Below are positions 39,485 to 47,548 of a stretch of DNA of 56,232 nucleotides, piece by piece. Under the pieces are notes generated by a model that saw only the letters and a list, made by a program, of their open reading frames with translations, was not told the origin of the DNA and searched no databases. Location: contig JAFUAA010000041.1 in the NCBI GenBank assembly GCA_017460915.1, forward strand, positions 1 to 56,232, given 5' to 3'. Position numbers and translations under genes: made by a program. Source of the DNA: Bacteroidales bacterium. GTDB taxonomy: Bacteria; Bacteroidota; Bacteroidia; Bacteroidales; F082. Numbering within the stretch: position 1 is the stretch's first letter; the number at the start of each line of letters is the position of its first letter.

Positions 39485-39985
39485 TATTTTTGCCATCGGA
39501 AAAGCGAATGCTTTGACCCGTCATAAAAAAGACGATTGTTTAACCCAGCACGAACACCTAATTAAAACGATGCGACACAGAGCTGGACATTGGGCGACAA
39601 AGCTGAAAAGGTGGACGAACCGCCTTGCATCGTGTGTTTGTGCTTTTCTTTCTCCCACAATGGTTATTCTGAGAACGAATCGCATGTATGATGAAAAGGT
39701 TCTGTTTCCTCATGTGGAGAGAATGTACCTCTGTCATTCACACAACCTATCTTGGCGCGTGGACGAATGGCACCTCTGCAAAACCAAATGGCCAATACCG
39801 TGGCTTCGGCAGCAGGTCTCACAGGTTCTTTGCCAACCGCCGAAGCCCTTTCCGACCTCGCCTCGGAAACGCCTATAGGACCTCGGAAGGAAAAAAGGTC
39901 TCCCCTGTTTTGGCCTCCTTCCGCAAAAAGACGGGGAACGGAGTTTGCCGAAAAACCGTTTGAAATAAGAGAGTAGGCAATCATT
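39485..39985 (+). ncRNA. Candidate structured RNA, class unknown
   Basis: This ~670-bp gap has no convincing gene. CTTG (39460-39463), a 21-bp spacer and TATTTTTG (39485-39492) make a strong rightward promoter. The DNA after it has several paired segments: CGATGC/GCATCG extended by CACGAACAC/GTGTTTGTG, AAGGTGG-ACGAA-CCGCCTT, GGCTTCGGC/GCCGAAGCC, and GGAAGGA/TCCTTCC. Open frames here have no domain pattern. It may be a stable RNA or a long leader of the lipoprotein gene at 39996. No RNase P, tmRNA or SRP consensus was recognised. The stretch 39378-39459 is AT-rich with nothing recognised. Confidence 0.3.
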
Positions 39986-39995
39986 CCACCCTCCA

Positions 39996-40688
39996 ATGAA
40001 TATGAAAAACAAATTCATGTATTTAACAGCCATAATTTTTGTTATTGTGGCTGTTGTGCTTGTTGGATGCAAGAAAGATAAAGAAAAGAGATTGGAAGAT
40101 AATACTTCCAATATCCACAATCCAACCTGTAGAGTTTGTGAGATTTCCTATAATGATGTCTCAGAAAACGAAAAAGAAATGGTGATGAGAAATCTTTCAT
40201 CATTAAGAGGGAACAACAATGATTATGAGATTATCGGGAGTATTCCTACTCAATACGATACTTTGAGTCTAAATTCGTATGTTCTAAGAAAATGCGAATC
40301 CGAGTCAGATTTCCATGTAATCACTTTTGAAGACGGAAGCGATGTTGCCGTTTATTCATTGGCAACAACAATTTCCAAAACACAAGAGTTAAGCAGTGTA
40401 AAGACTTATGTCGTAGAAATGAAGAACAATGGAGAGAATTATTTTGGTTTCTCTTTTGAGTATAATTCTTCAAATAATACATTTCAGGCTTTAGAAGGAC
40501 CAATTTGCTATGGCCCAACTATAGGTAATAATGTTTTAGAATGCATTGCAATAGTATACAGTGCATGTGTATCCGATCCAGAATGCGATCAACTTTGTGG
40601 ATACGCACCTGAGTATTGCGTAACAGCAATAATAGTATCTTGTGCCATTCATCATCTCAAAGGTGGTGCTGCAGTAGCAAACTCCTAA
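39996..40688 (+). CDS. AT-rich lipoprotein with hydrophobic cysteine-rich C-terminus
   Basis: 230 residues; a second ATG at 40002 is equally possible. Lipoprotein signal (YLTAIIFVIVAVVLVGCKK), then a polar domain of about 150 residues with no recognised family. The last ~50 residues change character: six cysteines, hydrophobic runs (ECIAIVYSACV, CVTAIIVSCAIHH) and KGGAAVANS at the end. Such a tail could be a second membrane or disulfide module. Base composition is clearly AT-richer than the rimM and heavy-metal exporter genes, so acquisition is likely. Function unknown. Confidence 0.6.
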   Translation: MNMKNKFMYLTAIIFVIVAVVLVGCKKDKEKRLEDNTSNIHNPTCRVCEISYNDVSENEKEMVMRNLSSLRGNNNDYEIIGSIPTQYDTLSLNSYVLRKCESESDFHVITFEDGSDVAVYSLATTISKTQELSSVKTYVVEMKNNGENYFGFSFEYNSSNNTFQALEGPICYGPTIGNNVLECIAIVYSACVSDPECDQLCGYAPEYCVTAIIVSCAIHHLKGGAAVANS

Positions 40689-40707
40689 ACCATAAGAATG
40701 CATTGAC

Positions 40708-40883
40708 ATGATCAAAGCATTATACACAATACTTGTAATACTAACTATCCTCTTGGACATTTGGGCGCTATACACCATTTTTAAAGAGAGAGAGGGAGTC
40801 TATGGTGGGTAATAATCATTTTGGCGTTACCTGCATTAGGCGCTATTGCATACTTTCAACTGAAAAGATTCAAACAAAAGTAA
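40708..40883 (+). pseudogene. PLDc_N-type small membrane protein, frameshifted in an AG run
   Basis: ATG 40708 opens KALYTILVILTILLDIWALY and stops after 34 codons at 40812. In another frame the DNA continues LWWVIIILALPALGAIAYF and ends at 40883. The two halves form the two-helix PLDc_N pattern (Asp in the first helix, then a LW..I..LP..GA.AYF helix). The shift falls in (AG)5 at about 40787-40796; loss of one AG restores FKERGSLWW. It follows the AT-rich lipoprotein gene by 19 bp and is probably its partner. Confidence 0.6.
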
Positions 40884-40949
40884 TCAAAAATGAATGGGAG
40901 AAGGTTTTCTCCCATTTTTCTTTTATCTTTGCGCCGCAATTCTACCACT

Positions 40950-42068
40950 ATGCACAGTTTTCCGCATTTGTTCTTGGATGTGCTGAGAAACAGCGTTTTA
41001 ATCACCGGTTTAGTGATTATCATGATGCTGTTGCTTGAGTTTGTCAACCTCAATTCGCATGGAAAATGGTTTGCAAGACTGCGCCAAAGGAGTTTCGGGC
41101 AGGTGGTTTTGGGCGCCGGCTTGGGTCTCATTCCAGGCTGCATGGGCGGTTTTGCTGCCGTGTCGATGTACTCACATAAGTTGTTGAGTTTCGGCGCGTT
41201 AATTGCGATGATGATTGCCTCGTCGGGCGACGAAGCCTTTGTGATGTTCGCCATGATTCCCAAACAGGCCTTGCTGCTAATGGCGGTTTTGTTTGTCGTG
41301 GCGGTGCTTGCCGGTTGGTTGGTGGACAAGCTATCTTTCCGTTTGCCTTTTATAGATGCCCGAAGGCATGACATAAAAGGCAAGCACAAACACGAAGGCT
41401 GCGAAGAAGGCTACCAAATCCACGAGGAAGACCACCACGAGGGGACGCACCATCCGGAAAAAGCCACCTTGCGCAACATGAAGCACGCCAGCGCGGAGCG
41501 CATTGCCCTGCTGCTTGGCATCCTTCTTTTCATCGTCGCTCTGGCTTTCGGAATGTTGGAGCATGACCACGAAGAAGCCACCGCGACACACCTTAATATA
41601 TTTGACGAGTATTGGCTGAACCTCATCTTTGCCGTCATCAGCCTGTTCGTGGTGGGATTCATCGCCACCGCGCCCGAGCATGTCGTCAAGGAGCATCTTT
41701 GGGAGCACATCATCCGAAAGCATTTCCTGAGCGTCTTCCTTTGGACCTTCGGTGCACTTTTGGTCATCCAAGTCGGGCTGCACTATTTCGACCTTGAGCA
41801 GTTGATTTCCAGCAATATACCTTGGATGATCCTGTTGGCCATTTTGGTGGGCATCATCCCCGAGTCGGGGCCGCATTTGCTGTTCGTCACCTTGTTTGCC
41901 ACGGGTACGGTGCCGTTTTCGGTACTCTTGGCCAACAGCATCTCGCAGGACGGGCACGCCTCGTTGCCCCTCTTGGCCGAGAGCAAGCGAAGTTTCGTCA
42001 AGGCAAAGATAATCAACGCTTTGGTGGCAGCGATTTTCGGTTATTTGTGTTATTTTGTCGGTTTTTGA
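40950..42068 (+). CDS. Putative 10-TM heavy-metal exporter (ArsP_2-like)
   Basis: 372 residues from ATG 40950 (MHSFPHLFLDVLRNSVLITG). About ten membrane segments; GLIPGCMGGFAAVSMYSH and the mirror-related GIIPESGPHLLFVTLFATG are inverted-repeat motifs. A histidine- and acid-rich loop in the middle (KGKHKHEGCEEGYQIHEEDHHEGTHH) could bind divalent metal. The family is annotated as a heavy-metal or manganese exporter without direct proof. Confidence 0.75.
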   Translation: MHSFPHLFLDVLRNSVLITGLVIIMMLLLEFVNLNSHGKWFARLRQRSFGQVVLGAGLGLIPGCMGGFAAVSMYSHKLLSFGALIAMMIASSGDEAFVMFAMIPKQALLLMAVLFVVAVLAGWLVDKLSFRLPFIDARRHDIKGKHKHEGCEEGYQIHEEDHHEGTHHPEKATLRNMKHASAERIALLLGILLFIVALAFGMLEHDHEEATATHLNIFDEYWLNLIFAVISLFVVGFIATAPEHVVKEHLWEHIIRKHFLSVFLWTFGALLVIQVGLHYFDLEQLISSNIPWMILLAILVGIIPESGPHLLFVTLFATGTVPFSVLLANSISQDGHASLPLLAESKRSFVKAKIINALVAAIFGYLCYFVGF

Positions 42069-42210
42069 GCAACGGAACGAAATTTTCCGTTCGAGCGGAT
42101 TTGCAATCCGATCGCATTGAATATGAGCATTTGTAATGCGAAAAAAGTATCGGATTACAAATCCTTATATTCATTGCAAATCCAACCGAACAGCGTTTGA
42201 ATAGTTTTTT

Positions 42211-42240
42211 CTTGCTGAAAAGAAAAAAAGTGTAATTTTG
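42211..42240 (+). promoter_or_regulatory. Promoter upstream of the TPP riboswitch
   Basis: CTTG (42211-42214), 18-bp spacer, TAATTTTG (42233-42240); transcription would begin just before the riboswitch at 42255. Confidence 0.55.
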
Positions 42241-42254
42241 CCGCCTGAAAACAA

Positions 42255-42340
42255 AGGGGTGCCTTCCCTGCTTCGGCAGGATGAAAACGGCTGAGATCAT
42301 ACCCTCTAACCTGATCCGGATAATGCTGGCGTAGGGATTG
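42255..42340 (+). promoter_or_regulatory. TPP (THI-element) riboswitch
   Basis: All conserved blocks are present: GGGGTGCC at the 5' strand, a P3-type hairpin (CCTGCTTCGGCAGG), ACGGCTGAGATCATACCC, and CCTGATCCGGATAATGCTGGCGTAGGGA. It binds thiamine pyrophosphate. The ATG of the TonB receptor is about 50 nt downstream; no clear terminator stem with a T run follows, so translation control is more likely. Confidence 0.95.
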
Positions 42341-42391
42341 GATATTTTCAAACTTTCCCCTTCACATTTGTATAACTAAAAGTTCAAAAAG

Positions 42392-44770
42392 ATGAAAAGA
42401 CTCTTTTTTGGTATCGCTGCATTGTTTTTTGCAGCCAATGTGAATGCCCAAAGCAACGATGTGGTGCTCGACACCATGAAACTCGAAACCCTTAACGAGG
42501 TGGTGGTCAGCGGCGTGCGCGTACAGAAAAACGCGCCGTTTGCCGTCACCAACATCAAGAAGGTGGAACTCAACGACTTCTCGAAAACCGGTCAGGAGCT
42601 TCCTTTCCTCTTCGCCAAGTCCCCTGGCGTCATCGCATGGAGCGAGAACGGCATCGGCTCAGGCACGTCCTACATGCGCATCCGTGGTGCAGGCGACTCG
42701 CGCATCAACGTCACCTTGGACGGCGTGGCACTCAACTCGCCCGAAGACCAATGCGTGTTTTGGGCCAACATGAACAGTTATGGCTCGCTTTTAGGCTCGG
42801 TGCAAATCCAGCGCGGCGTGGGCACCTCCACCAACGGCGACGGTGCCTTCGGCGGCACGGTGGCTTTGTCCTCGGCAACGCCGTCATTCGTGCCAAGTGC
42901 CGAAATCACTGGTTCTTATGGCTCGTTCAACACGCTTAATTTCGGCGCAAAGGCCTCCACAGGATTGTTGTGGAACCACCTCATCGTCGACGGGGCCTAC
43001 CACGAGACCCACACTAACGGCTTCATGCACGGCACCAAAGGTCGCAGCGGTAGCTACTACGGTGGCATCACCTACGTCAACAACAACTTCCAGCTGCGCT
43101 ACAAGAACATCGGCAACTTCGAGATGACCGGTCAGGCCTGGAACGGCGTGACGGCGGGTGACAACGACATGAGCCTCATGGACGGCACCTACGGCATCCC
43201 GACGGGCATCAAGACCTACGCCGACCTGTGGAATGTGGGCTTGGGCCAGTACAATTCCTTGTATGAATACCTTGTTTACGACGATGAGGGCAATTTCCTG
43301 AAAGACGAGAACGGCAACTACGTCACTGCCCGTTACCAATTGAACGACGGTGCTTTCTGGGACCGCACCACCGACAATTTCTGGCAAGACCACAACATCC
43401 TCTCTGCCGCCTGGGACATCAACGAACATTGGACGACCTCGGCCACGCTGCATTACACCTACGGATACGGCTATTATGAGGAATTCCGTCCCAACAACAA
43501 GCTCTCCAAATTCGGCATGACCTACACTGACGGCGAAGGCAACAACGTGAAACGCACCGATTTCATCCGTCAGAAAGGTCTCACGCAACACACCTACGGC
43601 CTTGTTTGGAACGCCAACTACAAAGACGAGCGTTGGGACGTCATCGGTGGCCTTTCGTTGCAGAACTTCGACGGCAACCATTTTGGCTACGTCACATACA
43701 TCGCCAACGCAGGTGTCGCCGAAAAATACCTTACTAACGGAAAACTCCAATACTACGACTCCGACGCCCACAAACTCGATGGCAATGTCTTCATGAAAGC
43801 CGCCTTCAACATCACGAAGCAATGGGCCGTGTTTGGCGACGTGCAATACCGTTATGTGAACTACAAGACCGACGGCATCAACGACAAGTTCTACGACGAC
43901 GAGAGCGGCTACTACAACCAGCCTTTAGACATCCATGAGACTTACAACTTTTTCAACCCCAAGGCGGGTCTGTCATGGCAAAACAAAGGCCATCACGCCT
44001 ATGCTTCCGTGGCCATGAGCCACCGCGAGCCTGAGCGCAACAACTTCACCGACAACGGCTCCTACCCTGCTCCCGTGCCTGAGCAACTCCTTGACTACGA
44101 AGCCGGTTACAACTTCAACAGTTCGAGATTCAACCTTGGAGCCAATCTCTATTATATGGACTACACCAACCAATTCGTGCAAACAGGCGAAGTGAGCGAC
44201 ATCGGCGAAGCCCTGACCACCAACATCAAGGACTCGTATCGCATGGGCGTTGAGCTTCAGGCTGGCGTCAATGTCACCAATTGGCTGACCATCGAAGGCA
44301 ATGCCGCCTTGAGCCAAAACAAGATCAAGGACTTCGACGAAGTGGTTGAAGACTGGGACAACGGCACCACGACCATTCATTACGACAACTCCACCTTGGC
44401 TTTTTCGCCTTCGGCCATCTTGAACGGCTTCGTCACCTTCCACCATAAGGGTTTTGCGGCCACTTGGCACACCAACTACGTCTCGCGCCAATACCTCGAC
44501 AACACCGAAAACCTCGACCGCTCCTTGCCCGCCTTCTCGACTTCGAACGTGAGCCTCAGCTACACGTTCAAGCCCAAGAAAGTCGTCAAGGAAACCATTT
44601 TCAAGGTGAACTTCAACAACATCTTCAACAAGCGCTACGCCGCCAGCGGCTGGGTCTACTCCGCCATTTGCGACAACTACGGTCACCCGAACGACAACCG
44701 CTACTACCAAATCGGCTTCATCCCGATGTCGGGTTTCACCGTCATGGGCAACCTGACGCTGCGGTTCTGA
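42392..44770 (+). CDS. TonB-dependent outer-membrane receptor, probably for thiamine
   Basis: 792 residues. Signal peptide (MKRLFFGIAALFFAANVNAQ), TonB-box/plug start (LNEVVVSGVRVQKNAPFAV), plug motifs MRIRGAGDSRINVTLDGVALN and VQIQRGVGTSTNGDGAFGG, and a 22-strand barrel ending in TVMGNLTLRF with the terminal Phe needed by the BAM machinery. No carboxypeptidase-like N-terminal extension or SusD partner is present. The TPP riboswitch directly upstream argues that it imports thiamine or a precursor when TPP is low, as known for riboswitch-controlled TonB receptors of Bacteroides. No pnuT or kinase gene follows. Confidence 0.93.
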   Translation: MKRLFFGIAALFFAANVNAQSNDVVLDTMKLETLNEVVVSGVRVQKNAPFAVTNIKKVELNDFSKTGQELPFLFAKSPGVIAWSENGIGSGTSYMRIRGAGDSRINVTLDGVALNSPEDQCVFWANMNSYGSLLGSVQIQRGVGTSTNGDGAFGGTVALSSATPSFVPSAEITGSYGSFNTLNFGAKASTGLLWNHLIVDGAYHETHTNGFMHGTKGRSGSYYGGITYVNNNFQLRYKNIGNFEMTGQAWNGVTAGDNDMSLMDGTYGIPTGIKTYADLWNVGLGQYNSLYEYLVYDDEGNFLKDENGNYVTARYQLNDGAFWDRTTDNFWQDHNILSAAWDINEHWTTSATLHYTYGYGYYEEFRPNNKLSKFGMTYTDGEGNNVKRTDFIRQKGLTQHTYGLVWNANYKDERWDVIGGLSLQNFDGNHFGYVTYIANAGVAEKYLTNGKLQYYDSDAHKLDGNVFMKAAFNITKQWAVFGDVQYRYVNYKTDGINDKFYDDESGYYNQPLDIHETYNFFNPKAGLSWQNKGHHAYASVAMSHREPERNNFTDNGSYPAPVPEQLLDYEAGYNFNSSRFNLGANLYYMDYTNQFVQTGEVSDIGEALTTNIKDSYRMGVELQAGVNVTNWLTIEGNAALSQNKIKDFDEVVEDWDNGTTTIHYDNSTLAFSPSAILNGFVTFHHKGFAATWHTNYVSRQYLDNTENLDRSLPAFSTSNVSLSYTFKPKKVVKETIFKVNFNNIFNKRYAASGWVYSAICDNYGHPNDNRYYQIGFIPMSGFTVMGNLTLRF

Positions 44771-44796
44771 CGGCAAAACCCACAGAAACCAAGAAG

Positions 44797-44830
44797 CTCC
44801 CGTCCAGCCAAGGATGGGAGTTTCTTTTTG
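44797..44830 (+). terminator. Terminator after the TonB receptor
   Basis: CTCCCGTCC (44797-44805) pairs with GGATGGGAG (44812-44820) with one G-T pair, followed by TTTCTTTTT. A second hairpin at about 44864-44890 (AAAATCCC/GGGATTTT) follows. The rest of the 44771-45121 gap holds no gene I recognise. Confidence 0.7.
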
Positions 44831-45121
44831 TATCCTACCTGTTCAGCAACCACCATAACAAGAAAATCCCAGCCGAAGCCGGGATTTTCAAGAACCAAAA
44901 ACCAAAATTTATGAAACCTTTTACTTGTATCCGATTGCTCGGACACAGGTCTTTATGATAAGAACCGCTGCAAAAGTATCACTTTTTCATACACGGAAGA
45001 ACTCTTTTTCTTCGATTTTTTTGGATTTGGACAACAAATCCAATATAATTCGAATCACAGGGGATAAAGCGCTATTATCTTGTCCTTTGAGACCAATTTT
45101 CACGTTTTTTTTCGACATCGA

Positions 45122-45153
45122 CTTGACAAAAGTCCTTTTTCTTGCTATATTTG
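45122..45153 (+). promoter_or_regulatory. Promoter of the 79-aa gene
   Basis: CTTG (45122-45125), 20-bp spacer, TATATTTG (45146-45153). Confidence 0.55.
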
Positions 45154-45180
45154 CAACCTAATCATAAAAAACACATCCCC

Positions 45181-45420
45181 ATGGAAAGATTAATGGACAA
45201 ACTCACCGAGATGATCATGACCCATGACGGTCTGAACGAAACCGAAGCCAAAGCCAAACTCAACCTCATTTACATCAAAATGGGACAATCGGAAATCAAG
45301 GAATTCGTCGACGAATACATCATTTGGCTGATGCGCGAAAAGCAAATGAACTACAAGGCCATCCTGCAAACGCCTGACCACCAGCTTCACGACTTCTTCC
45401 TGTTTGAATTCAAGCACTAA
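45181..45420 (+). CDS. Small acidic helical protein, 79 aa, unknown
   Basis: 79 residues from ATG 45181 (MERLMDKLTEMIMTHDG), with a good promoter and a 27-nt leader. All helical by eye, with amphipathic KAKLNLIYIKMG and FVDEYIIWLMREKQMNYKAIL. No cysteines, signal or membrane helix. The stop codon overlaps the end of the convergent ecsC-like gene by 4 bp. Function unknown. Confidence 0.6.
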   Translation: MERLMDKLTEMIMTHDGLNETEAKAKLNLIYIKMGQSEIKEFVDEYIIWLMREKQMNYKAILQTPDHQLHDFFLFEFKH

Positions 45421-46157
45421 TACCCATCGTGGCGCATGTCGTACAGTTCGTCGAGATGCTTCTTCAGTCTGCGCGCCATGGGGCTGAAAGTATAATAGGT
45501 GATGGTGGCCGAGATGGGTGCCCCCACCAACGGCAACACCTTGCCCACTCCCTTGGCGAAGCCTTCCTTGGTCATGTTGATGCCGATCCATTGCGCAATC
45601 TTGATGGCATAGTGCGCCATCACGCCCTCCGAAATCCTGACGCCAGCATTCTTCGATATCTGTCCAACCACCTTGGTCAATGCCTCGACGGCCAACTTGT
45701 TGCCCATCATCGCACCCACGAAGAGCGTCATGATGTTGAGCGACTCATCGTCCAACTGGTTGTTGACATCGGTCAGCGAAGGCCATCCGTATAGGTAAAT
45801 CAGTTTCTGCATCAGGGCGAGGATGTGACCATAAAATTGGGTGAGGTCGGTGGGGATGGTGCCTGCCATCCACCAGCCTCCCGGCAAGCCCATCAAGGCC
45901 GAGGTGCCGCACACCATGGTCAGATGATAGCTGATGCATTGGTTGGCCAGCTTGTCGATTTCCTTCTTGCTCAACACCTTAATTGGCGTGTCATCCAAGG
46001 CCGTCATCACCTCCATCGGGGTGCAGAACTTGGTCAGTTCCTTGGTCAGGAACTCTTGCCTGTCGACCTTCACGAACGGCAGTTTCAGGCTACCAGCCAG
46101 CACCTTGTTCCACAAGGTGACGCTTTGCGTGGTTTTATCTTTGTTTTGCTCTTCCAT
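45417..46157 (-). CDS. EcsC-like protein
   Basis: 246 residues of the EcsC family (PF12787-like): paired helices with the glycine-rich turn SALMGLPGGWWMAGTIPTDL and a long run of small residues in the C-terminal half (EGFAKGVGKVLPLVGAPISATI). EcsC-type proteins are membrane-associated with uncertain roles, some linked to ABC exporters in Firmicutes. No transporter is adjacent. rarA is upstream on the same strand. Confidence 0.72.
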   Translation of the reverse strand: MEEQNKDKTTQSVTLWNKVLAGSLKLPFVKVDRQEFLTKELTKFCTPMEVMTALDDTPIKVLSKKEIDKLANQCISYHLTMVCGTSALMGLPGGWWMAGTIPTDLTQFYGHILALMQKLIYLYGWPSLTDVNNQLDDESLNIMTLFVGAMMGNKLAVEALTKVVGQISKNAGVRISEGVMAHYAIKIAQWIGINMTKEGFAKGVGKVLPLVGAPISATITYYTFSPMARRLKKHLDELYDMRHDGY

Positions 46158-46173
46158 CGTATTTTATTCTGTC

Positions 46174-46192
46174 GGACACACGCGGTGTGTCC
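46174..46192. repeat. Short palindrome GGACACAC-gcg-GTGTGTCC
   Basis: Perfect 8-bp arms with a 3-nt centre between rarA and the ecsC-like gene, followed by CCCTACAA. The flank TTGTAGGG is shared with the longer palindrome at 49289-49323. Confidence 0.6.
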
Positions 46193-46198
46193 CTACAA

Positions 46199-47482
46199 CT
46201 AATAACCGTATTTCTCCTTCCATTTCTCGCGCAGGTTCTTGCGCAGTTCGCGTTCGCGAGGGTTGTCTTGAGGCTCATACAAAACCGTGCCAGAAATCTC
46301 CGTTGGCAGAAATTCCTGTTCCACGAAATTGCCTTCGTAGGCGTGGGCGTACTTGTAGCCATCATGATAGCCGAGGTCTATCATCAGTTTGGTCGGGGCG
46401 TTGCGAAGGTGCAGCGGCACTGACAAATCGCCGGTTTCGCGTACCAAGGCCTGTGCCGCGTCGATGGCAGCCACGGCGGCGTTGCTCTTGGGCGACGAGG
46501 CCAAATAGATGACTGTCTGGGCCAAGATGATGCGGCTTTCGGGCCAGCCGATTTTGTTGACCGCGTCGAAGCAGGCGTTGGCCAACAACAAGGCATTGGG
46601 ATTGGCGTTGCCGATGTCCTCCGACGAGAGAATCAGCATCCTTCGGGCGATGAAAAGCGGGTCCTCCCCTGCCTCGATCATGCGGGCGAGGTAATACAAA
46701 GCCGCGTTTGGGTCGCTGCCGCGCATCGATTTGATGAAGGCCGAGATGATGTCGTAGTGCATTTCGCCCTGCTTGTCGTATTTGACGAGGTTGCTTTGGA
46801 TGCAGTGGGTGGTGAAGTCGTTGGTGACGACCAATTCCGTGGCTGTCTCGTCCAAATCGTTCAGAGAAGTGACGACCAACTCCACGGCATTCAGCAGCTT
46901 ACGTCCGTCTCCGCCGCTGATTTGCATCAAGGCTTCGGGTTCCTTGACAGTGATTTTCTTTCCGAAATCATATTCCAACGCCTTCACCGCTTTGGCCAAC
47001 AGGATTTCCAAGTCTTCCTTCTCCAACGACTTGAGAACATACACCTGACAACGTGACAGCAACGGCGAAATGACCTCGAATGAGGGATTCTCCGTCGTCG
47101 CGCCGATAAGCGTGACCAAACCTTTTTCGACCGCACCCAGTAGCGAGTCCTGCTGCGACTTGCTGAAACGGTGGATTTCGTCGATAAATAATATAGGTGC
47201 TTCGGGCAGCATGCGTGCGCGGTCGATGACCTCGCGCACATCCTTCACGCCGCTGCTGACGGCACTCAGCTGGAAGAACTGCCGTCGCACCTGCTTGGAG
47301 ATGATGAAAGCGAGCGTCGTCTTGCCCACGCCAGGCGGTCCCCAGAAAATCATCGAAGGCACGCGCCCCGTCTCGATGGCGCGGCGCAGCACGGCGTGCT
47401 CGCCGATGATGTGCTTCTGCCCGATATAGTCGTCGAGCGAGGTCGGGCGCAGGCGTTCCGCTAAGGGAATGGTGGATTGCAT
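46199..47482 (-). CDS. rarA: Replication-associated recombination AAA+ ATPase RarA (MgsA)
   Basis: 427 residues from ATG 47482 (MQSTIPLAERLRPTSLDDYIGQ). Walker A GPPGVGKTT, Walker B LFIDEIHRF, sensor 1 IGATTENPSF, arginine finger SRCQVYVL, and the C-terminal tetramerisation domain (MRGSDPNAALYYLARMIEAGEDP). RarA acts at stalled forks. The frame stays open 800 bp further upstream antisense to the C69 gene, which is not coding. A minus-strand TACTTTTG (47499-47506) is its -7 box. Confidence 0.95.
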   Translation of the reverse strand: MQSTIPLAERLRPTSLDDYIGQKHIIGEHAVLRRAIETGRVPSMIFWGPPGVGKTTLAFIISKQVRRQFFQLSAVSSGVKDVREVIDRARMLPEAPILFIDEIHRFSKSQQDSLLGAVEKGLVTLIGATTENPSFEVISPLLSRCQVYVLKSLEKEDLEILLAKAVKALEYDFGKKITVKEPEALMQISGGDGRKLLNAVELVVTSLNDLDETATELVVTNDFTTHCIQSNLVKYDKQGEMHYDIISAFIKSMRGSDPNAALYYLARMIEAGEDPLFIARRMLILSSEDIGNANPNALLLANACFDAVNKIGWPESRIILAQTVIYLASSPKSNAAVAAIDAAQALVRETGDLSVPLHLRNAPTKLMIDLGYHDGYKYAHAYEGNFVEQEFLPTEISGTVLYEPQDNPRERELRKNLREKWKEKYGY

Positions 47483-47494
47483 TACAACTATTTT

Positions 47495-47527
47495 TTTGCA
47501 AAAGTAAACAAAAAAACCATACTTTTG
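47495..47527. promoter_or_regulatory. Overlapping divergent promoters of rarA and the C69 peptidase gene
   Basis: Plus strand: TTTG (47495-47498), 21 bp, TACTTTTG (47520-47527). Minus strand: TACTTTTG at 47499-47506. The rarA -7 box lies inside the spacer of the other promoter, so both cannot be occupied at once. Confidence 0.6.
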
Positions 47528-47548
47528 CCCCCAAAAGAAAACATCATC

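Noticed and set aside
39480-39878. 132-codon open frame in the rimM-lipoprotein gap
   Set aside because: It starts inside the -7 box, has no domain pattern and covers the proposed RNA stems.
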